From: an uncultured Eubacteriales bacterium | Lineage (GTDB): Bacteria; Bacillota; Clostridia; Oscillospirales; CAG-272 | Assembly: GCA_934446485.1 (NCBI GenBank) | Contig: CAKSEM010000105.1 | Span: 1 to 5,497, forward strand | DNA: 5,497 nucleotides | Direction: 5' to 3' | In this document: positions 1-5,184 of the stretch, one piece after another | Layout: each line of letters opens with the position of its first letter | Position numbering within the stretch: position 1 is the stretch's first letter | The notes under the pieces: model-generated | The model's input: the letters and a program-made list of their open reading frames with translations, nothing else | Told to the model about the DNA's origin: nothing | The model's database searches: none | Program-made: the position numbers and the translations under genes

Positions 1-2
1 AT

Positions 3-119
3 GTTGAATTTTCACTCAGTGAAAATCCTTTGTTCGTAAATCCGAGAATCGGTGATTATACAATTCGAGACGATGCAAACTTTTACAATATACCGATCGC
101 TGAAATCGGAAGATATTGA
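3..119 (+). CDS. C-terminal end of a protein with a beta-helix-like tail (5' end outside window)
   Basis: An open frame runs in from the left edge and stops with TGA at 117-119, giving 38 visible residues. The tail contains NPLFVNPRIGDYTIRDDA, which resembles the 'DPLFVNP..GDY.L...S.A' ending common in secreted right-handed beta-helix proteins such as polysaccharide lyases and related glycan-active enzymes. That resemblance is a remembered pattern, not a search result. A strong terminator follows 26 bases after the stop, which supports a real gene end. The catalytic part lies outside the window, so the enzyme class cannot be named. If it is a uronate-polymer lyase it would fit with the keto-deoxygluconate genes at the other end, but nothing here proves that link. 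Confidence 0.55.
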   Translation, partial: VEFSLSENPLFVNPRIGDYTIRDDANFYNIPIAEIGRY

Positions 120-145
120 TCATATTTTCCTGCGCTAAGCAACGC

Positions 146-184
146 AAAAAGACGGACACCGTAATATACGGTTTCCGTCTTTTT
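146..184 (+). terminator. Intrinsic terminator after the beta-helix-like gene, possibly bidirectional
   Basis: Arms 146-163 and 167-184 form an 18-bp stem with one C-T mismatch (157/173) around a 3-base loop. The 3' arm ends in five T. The 5' arm starts with five A, so the hairpin also has a U-tract when read on the minus strand. It closes the upstream gene and separates it from the lipase promoter. Confidence 0.85.
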
Positions 185-250
185 GACCCTCTTCAAAAAT
201 CGTATTTTCCAACTTACCGTGATAAAAATGTCTTATCTTTGCAAATGTTG

Positions 251-279
251 TTGTCTGAGCAGATATTAAATGTTATAAT
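251..279 (+). promoter_or_regulatory. Sigma-A type promoter with extended -10 for the lipase gene
   Basis: A perfect -10 TATAAT lies at 274-279, preceded by TG at 271-272 (extended -10, TGnTATAAT). A -35-like TTGTCT (4 of 6 consensus bases) lies at 251-256, giving a 17-bp spacer. The predicted transcription start is near 286, so the 5' leader would be only about 16 nt, barely including the ribosome binding site. Confidence 0.75.
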
Positions 280-286
280 AAAAAAG

Positions 287-294
287 AAAGGGGG
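287..294 (+). promoter_or_regulatory. Ribosome binding site deciding the lipase start
   Basis: AAAGGGGG lies 7 bases before ATG 302. The in-frame ATG at 116 lies upstream of the promoter and overlaps the previous gene's stop, so it is not the start. Confidence 0.75.
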
Positions 295-301
295 CGGTAT
301 T

Positions 302-1483
302 ATGACACGACTCAGGCTGTGTCGCACAGGCAGCATACTGCTCAAGCTGTTTTTACTTTTTACATCTGTCTTCAGCGTTCTGTATCTCTGCGACCTGCTG
401 TCAGAGCCCTTTGGTTTCTCTGAATGGGAAACGGCACGCGCTGTGTTTATCATAAAGACCGTACTGATCGTCGTGTTCTGTTCAACCTTATTCTGGGTCG
501 GAATAATACTTGAGTACCTGTTCTGCAATCAGCTGCGCGCAAAAAAACGTATACTCGGAATAGTTTTCGGATGGATTCCGATAATCAATATCATTATGCT
601 CATAGACATAATCGCAACATCTGACCGCGAATACCGTTTTGAGCGCAAAAAAATCTTCTTGAACCGTGAACGGCAGGATTTGAAAATTTGCCGCACCGCC
701 TACCCTATTCTCCTTGTGCACGGCGTATTCTTCCGAGACTTTGAGCATATCAACTACTGGGGAAGAATTCCGTCGGAGCTTGAGAAAAACGGTGCAGAGA
801 TCTACTACGGAAATCACAACAGCGCATCCTCCGTGCATGAAAGCGCAGTGCAGCTCCGTCAGCGAATATCTGAGATCGTGAGCAATAGCGGATGCGAGAA
901 GGTAAACATCATAGCCCATTCAAAAGGCGGGCTTGACGTTCGGGAAATGCTCTCGGACCCGGAAACGGCAAAACACGTAGCCTCCGTTACAACCGTCAGC
1001 ACACCGCATCGCGGATGCCGCTTTGCCGATTATCTGTTTGAACGGGTACCGCCGAAAGGTCAACAGCAAATTGCAATGCTATATAACACTGCCGCCGAAC
1101 GACTCGGTGATACCGACCCTGATTTCCTGACAGCGACACGCGACCTGACACACGAAAAGTGTGCAGAAATGAACGAACTGCTGAAAGACCCTGAAGGAAT
1201 ATTCTGTCAATCGTTCGGCTCAGTTCAGCATCGCGCATCGTCGGGTCGTTTTCCTCTCAATATGACACATCTGTTCGTCAAACAGTTTGACGGTGAAAAT
1301 GACGGGCTTGTGGGTGTCGAATCATTCGAGTGGGGCAGCCGCTACACACTCCTAAAGCCGAAGGGGCTGCGCGGAATATCACACGGAGACATGGTCGATC
1401 TGTGTCGGGAAAACATTCGAGGATTCGATGTCAGAGAGTTCTACGTCAAGCTCGTATCGGACCTGCGAGAAATGGGATTCTGA
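302..1483 (+). CDS. Membrane-anchored lipase-like alpha/beta hydrolase
   Basis: This 393-residue protein has a hydrophobic N-terminal region with three likely membrane segments (about residues 11-33, 45-75 and 84-106), then a charged linker and a lipase-type alpha/beta hydrolase domain from about 130 to the end. Visible catalytic features are the oxyanion strand YPILLVHG (134-141), the nucleophile elbow AHSKGG with Ser207, STPHRG (233-238), the acid in ENDGLVG with Asp334, and the His in SHGD, His361. The order and the NDGLVG motif match Pseudomonas/Burkholderia-type triacylglycerol lipases (families I.1 and I.2), where the equivalent Asp and His are catalytic. It probably hydrolyses ester bonds of lipids. 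Positive charges before segment 1 and between segments 2 and 3 favour an outside catalytic domain, but the basic linker after segment 3 argues the other way, so topology is unsettled. It has its own promoter and terminator and appears monocistronic. Substrate is unknown; an esterase, phospholipase or depolymerase is possible. Confidence 0.82.
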   Translation: MTRLRLCRTGSILLKLFLLFTSVFSVLYLCDLLSEPFGFSEWETARAVFIIKTVLIVVFCSTLFWVGIILEYLFCNQLRAKKRILGIVFGWIPIINIIMLIDIIATSDREYRFERKKIFLNRERQDLKICRTAYPILLVHGVFFRDFEHINYWGRIPSELEKNGAEIYYGNHNSASSVHESAVQLRQRISEIVSNSGCEKVNIIAHSKGGLDVREMLSDPETAKHVASVTTVSTPHRGCRFADYLFERVPPKGQQQIAMLYNTAAERLGDTDPDFLTATRDLTHEKCAEMNELLKDPEGIFCQSFGSVQHRASSGRFPLNMTHLFVKQFDGENDGLVGVESFEWGSRYTLLKPKGLRGISHGDMVDLCRENIRGFDVREFYVKLVSDLREMGF

Positions 1484-1502
1484 ATCTTCAGGAAATAGTC
1501 AG

Positions 1503-1532
1503 GGGAGGTGACGCAATGTCACCTCCCTTTTT
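1503..1532 (+). terminator. Intrinsic terminator of the lipase gene
   Basis: Arms 1503-1512 and 1518-1527 form a perfect 10-bp GC-rich stem with a 5-base loop, followed by five T (1528-1532). It begins 20 bases after the lipase stop. On the minus strand no U-tract follows, so it is not an obvious terminator for the converging PII-like gene. Confidence 0.9.
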
Positions 1533-1596
1533 GCCGACTTTCCTTGCAGCGCGGGTAACTTCTCGACAGATCATCATAGCATCTCCATGCGTATTA

Positions 1597-2277
1597 TTAA
1601 GAGTTCTGTACCTCACCGTAATCCAACATTCCGAAACCTGCGACCGATGTCACCGGAAGCGAAAACAGTATCGCTCCTGCATCGGTTGCGGTACCTGCAC
1701 GCTCAAGCACCGAACGCATGATATCCCCCTTTTCTTCCCTGCGTGCAACGATCAGAATAATCTCTTTCTCGCTGGCAATAGAAATGTTAAGAAAGCGAGC
1801 AGCCTCTTCGGCAAGGGTACCCTTGCCGTGCAGGACGGTTCCTCCCGTCGCTCCCGCAGCACGCGCCGCATTCATAACATCATCGGTTCGTCCTTCATTG
1901 GCTATTGCAACGATCAACTCATATGTCCGATTTATATCCGGCACACGACCCGCCGATACTTCGCCCTCACTCATAACACTCACTACTCTTTCACCTCCCA
2001 TGCTCTTCAGCGGTACGGAAACCGCCACCCCGTGTCCCGGAATTCCGATATACAGTCTCCGCCTAAGCTCACTCATCAGTACAGCGGATTTTCCGGTATT
2101 CATGACCGACATAACTATTCTCTTCTCGTTTGAATCAATACCGAGAAGCTCCAAAACACTCCGATCGGCCGTTCCTCTCCCGTGAAAGGTCACAGAGAGC
2201 GGAACGGACAGTTCGCGATGTATAAGATCAAGCTTTTCTGTTGCCTCCGGAGAGACTACGGTTATAACGCACGTCAC
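1597..2277 (-). CDS. Tandem PII-like signalling protein, partner of the DUF1538 transporter
   Basis: This 226-residue soluble protein is built from two similar PII-like (ferredoxin-fold) units, about 1-95 and 118-215. The repeats align at HGRGT (32-36) with HGKGT (150-154), at LGIDSNEKRIV with LNISIASEKEI, and at the segment ending PLKSMGG with PVTSVAG. Unit 1 keeps a stretch, IGIPGHGVAVSVPL (77-90), resembling the PII nucleotide-binding B-loop pattern TGxxGDGKIFVxPV; in unit 2 the same place (194-209) has lost the glycine pattern. A usual PII is about 110 residues with one unit and a long T-loop with a modified Tyr; here that loop looks short. Genes called 'P-II family nitrogen regulator' often sit beside DUF1538 genes (recollection). 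Start: GTG 2277 is chosen over TTG 2295 because it overlaps the upstream stop as GTGA, has GGGAGGA upstream, and puts the first beta-strand at the N-terminus. The likely role is cytoplasmic control of the transporter by a bound nucleotide or metabolite; the ligand is unknown. Confidence 0.8.
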   Translation of the reverse strand: MTCVITVVSPEATEKLDLIHRELSVPLSVTFHGRGTADRSVLELLGIDSNEKRIVMSVMNTGKSAVLMSELRRRLYIGIPGHGVAVSVPLKSMGGERVVSVMSEGEVSAGRVPDINRTYELIVAIANEGRTDDVMNAARAAGATGGTVLHGKGTLAEEAARFLNISIASEKEIILIVARREEKGDIMRSVLERAGTATDAGAILFSLPVTSVAGFGMLDYGEVQNS

Positions 2278-3812
2278 TTTTCTAAGTCCTCCCAAAATTC
2301 AATGATGGCAAGATCGTCATATGCAGGCTCGGATGATGCGGCAGTATCATCGCGCCGATCAAAGATAAATCCTACGATCTGTATTGAAAGAAGAGGCATC
2401 ATGGCAACCATCGCCACCAGCCCGAATGCATCGCGCAGCACATTCCCGCCGAGTGCTACAGAAGCTCCGATAACGAACTGTAGCATAAACGTAGCCGTCA
2501 TGGGACCGGATGCAACTCCGCCGGAATCGAACGCTATTGCTGTGTAAATATCAGGAACGAAGAATGACAGTATGAGTGATATCGCATATCCGGGGACGAG
2601 AAACCACATCAGCGATATACCTGTCAGAACGCGGAGCACCGACAGAGCCATGGCAAGCGAGATAGCCGCGGAAAGCGAAAGCTTTATTGCACGTCCGGGA
2701 ATAGCTCCCGCACTGACTTCTTCGATCTGTCTCTCCAGCACCGATACGGCAGGCTCGGCAGAGATCACAAACCATCCGAGAAGAGCAGCTATCGGAACCA
2801 GTAAATACTTAGTCCACCCAGTGCTGAGAGAGGCACCGAGAACTGCACCGAGCGTTGAAAATCCGACATTCACGCCTGTAAGGAACAGCACAAGCCCGAC
2901 ATACGTATACACTATTCCGATCAGTATACGAACGAAGCTTCTGCGTGACATGCGCAGAGAGACGATTTGAAAAATCAGAAATATTACGGCTATCGGTGAC
3001 AGCGCCAACGCAACCTCACCCAGATACATCGGAATCGCCGAAAAGTACTCATACCCGACATGAACCGTACTTTCATATGCCGCACTTGAAATCTCAACGG
3101 CACCGTCGGCACCGGATGATATCAACCCGAGCAGAAGCACAGAAACTATGGGACCGATCGAGCAGAGGGCAACCAAACCGAAGCTGTCCGATTCGGCTCC
3201 GCGGTCACTTCGGATATGCGCAACACCAACGCCGAACGCCAAAATAAACGGAACGGTCATAGGGCCTGTCGTAACACCGCCCGAATCGAATGCTATCCCG
3301 AGAAAATCGGAATCGGTAAATATCGCAAGAATAAATATCACGGCATATGCCGTGCACAGTATGTACCTGAGGCCGGCACCGGTGAGTATGCGCAGCATAC
3401 AGACCGACAGAAGCACACCGACTCCGACTCCGACCACGGTGAGAAGCAGCACCGACGGTATGTGCGGCACAGTTCGGGCAAGCACCTGAAGATCCGGCTC
3501 GGCGACCGTAACTGCAAATCCGAGCAGAAAACTTACGATCAAAATGAGAGGCAGATTCTTTGTTGACGTCAGCGTCGTTCCGATCTTATTGCCGATAGGA
3601 GTCATTGATACCTCTGCTCCGAGCGAAAACAGACCCATGCCGAAAATCACAAACAGCGTTCCGATAAGAAAGCTGAGCATAAGATCAGTAGGAAGCGGCG
3701 ACACAGTAAGCGACAGCACGAGCACGATCATGACTATCGGACAGACGCTCGCCGCTGCCTCGATTATTTTTTCACGTATCAGATCATGCCTGTTTTCAAT
3801 GCTCCACTTCAT
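2274..3812 (-). CDS. DUF1538 membrane protein with two fused repeats, putative cation/proton antiporter
   Basis: This 512-residue polytopic membrane protein consists of two homologous halves. The DUF1538 hallmark FDSGGVTTGPMT (175-186) recurs as FDSGGVASGPMT (428-439). Other repeated pairs are TVAEPDLQVL with ISAEPAVSVL (102-111, 350-359), VLLSVCMLRILTG with LAMALSVLRVLTG, and DSFGLVALCSIGP with DAFGLVAMVAMMP (209-221, 461-473). The offset is about 250 residues. Conserved Asp, Ser, Gly and Glu residues inside membrane segments suggest an ion path. From memory, the two-gene DUF1538 system UmpAB of Halomonas was reported as a Na+(Li+,K+)/H+ antiporter; here both units sit in one chain. The protein ends in an acidic tail (485-512) that could be cytoplasmic and touch the PII-like partner (inference). 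The ATG at 3812 has GAGG ten bases upstream. It is first in an operon with the PII-like gene, whose start overlaps its stop by 4 bases. Family assignment is firm; substrate and direction are not. Confidence 0.88.
   Translation of the reverse strand: MKWSIENRHDLIREKIIEAAASVCPIVMIVLVLSLTVSPLPTDLMLSFLIGTLFVIFGMGLFSLGAEVSMTPIGNKIGTTLTSTKNLPLILIVSFLLGFAVTVAEPDLQVLARTVPHIPSVLLLTVVGVGVGVLLSVCMLRILTGAGLRYILCTAYAVIFILAIFTDSDFLGIAFDSGGVTTGPMTVPFILAFGVGVAHIRSDRGAESDSFGLVALCSIGPIVSVLLLGLISSGADGAVEISSAAYESTVHVGYEYFSAIPMYLGEVALALSPIAVIFLIFQIVSLRMSRRSFVRILIGIVYTYVGLVLFLTGVNVGFSTLGAVLGASLSTGWTKYLLVPIAALLGWFVISAEPAVSVLERQIEEVSAGAIPGRAIKLSLSAAISLAMALSVLRVLTGISLMWFLVPGYAISLILSFFVPDIYTAIAFDSGGVASGPMTATFMLQFVIGASVALGGNVLRDAFGLVAMVAMMPLLSIQIVGFIFDRRDDTAASSEPAYDDLAIIEFWEDLEK
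2287..2293 (-). promoter_or_regulatory. Ribosome binding site of the PII-like gene inside the DUF1538 gene
   Basis: GGGAGGA (2293 to 2287 on the minus strand) lies 9 bases before GTG 2277. It sits within the last codons of the DUF1538 gene (the Trp-Glu-Asp codons), so ribosomes finishing that gene can restart at the GTGA overlap. It argues against the in-frame TTG at 2295, which overlaps the site itself. Confidence 0.75.
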
Positions 3813-3859
3813 CTGTTCCGTACCTCACACCGTATAATGCTGCCGCGCGGGACACCTGT

Positions 3860-3887
3860 CGCAGCTTCTGTGCAAATCAGAACTGCG
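3860..3887 (-). other. Leader hairpin upstream of the DUF1538 gene
   Basis: In the predicted leader of about 90 nt, arms 3883-3887 with 3860-3864 and 3878-3882 with 3866-3870 form a 10-bp stem with one bulged base (3865) and a 7-base loop. No U-tract follows, so it is not a terminator by itself. It begins about 15 nt after the predicted transcript start and could stabilise the mRNA or be part of a control element. I do not recognise a known riboswitch; the leader seems too short for the c-di-AMP (ydaO-type) class that controls some K+ transporters. Confidence 0.5.
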
Positions 3888-3908
3888 CTTTTTCAAAACT
3901 ATAGTTAT

Positions 3909-3937
3909 ATTATACACAACCGATATGAATATTTCAA
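3909..3937 (-). promoter_or_regulatory. Strong sigma-A type promoter of the DUF1538/PII-like operon
   Basis: On the minus strand a -35 TTGAAA (3937-3932, 4 of 6 consensus bases) and a perfect -10 TATAAT (3914-3909) are separated by exactly 17 bp. The predicted transcript start is near 3902, about 90 nt before the ATG at 3812. Confidence 0.82.
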
Positions 3938-4103
3938 CCGCCGCGCAAAACGCACCGACATCGATATCCATTATATGCATGGGACCACGGTATACATGCA
4001 CATATGCCGCGATGCTCAGTCATAGAAAACTCACGGATCTCTCACATAACTTCGCACGATATCTGCTTTGCTGCTGCACCGCTTCTGTGCCGTTTAGAAA
4101 TAT
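3938..4103. other. Intergenic stretch with no gene recognised
   Basis: This 166-base AT-rich stretch lies between the promoter of the DUF1538 operon and the terminator of the kinase operon. It has no coding potential I would defend. There is a second TATAAT on the minus strand (3975-3970) without a convincing -35, and a short TGCATG/CATGCA inverted repeat (3976-3981, 3995-4000). Neither is strong enough to name as a site. Confidence 0.5.
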
Positions 4104-4140
4104 AAAAAAGTGCGGTGCCGATCATACCTCGGCACCGCAC
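4104..4140 (-). terminator. Intrinsic terminator of the kinase/aldolase operon
   Basis: Arms 4129-4140 and 4110-4121 form a perfect 12-bp GC-rich stem with a 7-base loop. On the minus strand it is followed by six T (4109-4104). It begins 5 bases after the kinase stop codon, so it ends that transcript cleanly. Confidence 0.95.
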
Positions 4141-4145
4141 CGATA

Positions 4146-5168
4146 TTATCTTTGTACCCTGCCCGAGCAGTCACCTGAGGCAAGTTTCTTAACTTCATCA
4201 ACACTGACAACATTGAAGTCGCCCTCGATCGAATGCTTCAGACAACTTGCCGCAACGGCAAATTCAATTGTGTCCTCCGGACTGTATCCGGAGAGCATAG
4301 AATATATGAGGCCTGCGCCGAACGAGTCTCCGCCGCCTACGCGATCGACAATATGGATATCGTAGCTGCGGCTGAAGTAGTATTTGCCGTCGGTATGGAG
4401 CATCGCAGCCCATTTGTTATCGCTTGCGGATATGGAGGTTCGCAGAGTAATGGCCACCGCCTTGAAGCCGAAACGTTCGGCAAGCTGACGCGCAACGTCG
4501 CGGTAAGCGTCACGGTCGATCTCACCAGCCTCAACATCCGTATGCTCCGCAGATATACCGAACACATCGGCGGCATCCGCTTCATTTGCTATGCATACAT
4601 CGACAGAACGGCAAAGCCGATCCATTACCCGACCTGCAGTTTCACGGCTCCACAGCTTTCCGCGATAGTTGAGGTCACACGAAACTGTGATTCCCAGTCT
4701 GTGTGCCGCCTCACAGGCATCGGCACAGATCTCGGCAACATTTTCGCCGAGCGCGGGAGTGATTCCGGTGAAGTGGAACCAATCAGCTCCGTCAAATATA
4801 CGTTCCCAGTCAAAGTCAGAACGCTCTGCCTTGGATATAGCCGAGCCTGCCCGGTCGTATATTACCTTAGACGGACGCTGGCTCGCACCCTTTTCGAGAA
4901 AATATATGCCCACGCGGTCACCGCCGCGTGTAATAAGTGAAGTGTCAACGCCGAACTTGCGCAGCGCCATGACTCCCGCCTGGCCGATCTCATGCTTCGG
5001 CAGCTTTGTGACAAATGCCGCGTCAATACCGAAATTTGCAAGAGACACCGCGACGTTCGCCTCACCGCCTCCGTAAGTTGCCCCGTAGCGATCTGCCTGA
5101 AGGAATCTGTAATACCCCTCAGGTGCCAGTCTCAGCATAATTTCTCCGAATGTTATAACTCTTTTCAT
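4146..5168 (-). CDS. kdgK: 2-keto-3-deoxygluconate kinase (PfkB/ribokinase family)
   Basis: This 340-residue cytoplasmic sugar kinase transfers phosphate from ATP to 2-keto-3-deoxygluconate to give KDPG. It has the full PfkB plan: start strand VITFGEIMLRLAPEG, sugar-binding GGGEANVAVSLANFG (33-47), the substrate lid region YFLEKGASQRPS (89-100) followed by YDRAGSAIS (104-112), DLNYRGKLW (165-173), NEADAADVFG (195-204), and the C-terminal signature DRVGGGDSFGAG (275-286) with the GGGD anion hole and catalytic Asp281. YFLE, YDR, the DxNYRxxLW motif and GGGDSF (rather than GAGDxF) are features I associate with KDG kinases rather than fructokinases or ribokinases. The second of two nearby ATG codons is chosen because GGAGG lies 6 bases before it, while the first ATG directly abuts the site. 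It lies 16 bases after the stop of the gene with the VOC-like end, so they form an operon. Other 2-keto sugar acids remain possible substrates. Confidence 0.88.
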   Translation of the reverse strand: MKRVITFGEIMLRLAPEGYYRFLQADRYGATYGGGEANVAVSLANFGIDAAFVTKLPKHEIGQAGVMALRKFGVDTSLITRGGDRVGIYFLEKGASQRPSKVIYDRAGSAISKAERSDFDWERIFDGADWFHFTGITPALGENVAEICADACEAAHRLGITVSCDLNYRGKLWSRETAGRVMDRLCRSVDVCIANEADAADVFGISAEHTDVEAGEIDRDAYRDVARQLAERFGFKAVAITLRTSISASDNKWAAMLHTDGKYYFSRSYDIHIVDRVGGGDSFGAGLIYSMLSGYSPEDTIEFAVAASCLKHSIEGDFNVVSVDEVKKLASGDCSGRVQR

Positions 5169-5174
5169 TGCCAT

Positions 5175-5179
5175 CCTCC
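5175..5179 (-). promoter_or_regulatory. Ribosome binding site deciding the kdgK start
   Basis: GGAGG on the minus strand lies 6 bases before ATG 5168. The alternative ATG at 5174 follows it with no spacer and is unlikely to be used. Confidence 0.85.
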
Positions 5180-5184
5180 GGTAT

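Noticed and set aside
116..301. N-terminal extension of the lipase frame from ATG 116
   Set aside because: It runs through the terminator hairpin and the promoter and overlaps the previous gene's stop; ATG 302 has a good ribosome binding site.
488..919. 143-residue minus-strand open frame within the lipase gene
   Set aside because: It lies opposite a well-supported gene, with no ribosome binding site or recognisable motifs.
1533..1596. Search for a minus-strand terminator after the PII-like gene
   Set aside because: Only a 4-bp hairpin (1579-1590) without a T-run is present; the shared hairpin at 1503-1527 lacks a U-tract on the minus strand, so no terminator is claimed.
1330..2133. 267-residue + strand open frame, including an SD-ATG at 1502-1518
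   Set aside because: It crosses the lipase end and terminator and then runs antisense to the PII-like gene; its composition (rich in Arg, His, Thr, Ser) is that of a shadow frame, and the SD-like sequence is a terminator arm.
3970..3998. Second minus-strand promoter around TATAAT 3975-3970
   Set aside because: The position 17 bases upstream reads CATGTA, a poor -35, and there is no extended -10; the promoter at 3909-3937 is far better.
3925..4365. 146-residue + strand open frame across the intergenic region
   Set aside because: It includes the operon promoter region and the kinase terminator hairpin, and then runs antisense to kdgK; no ribosome binding site.
4233..4940. 235-residue + strand open frame opposite kdgK
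   Set aside because: The opposite strand carries all PfkB motifs; this frame has no family features and ends in the middle of the gene.
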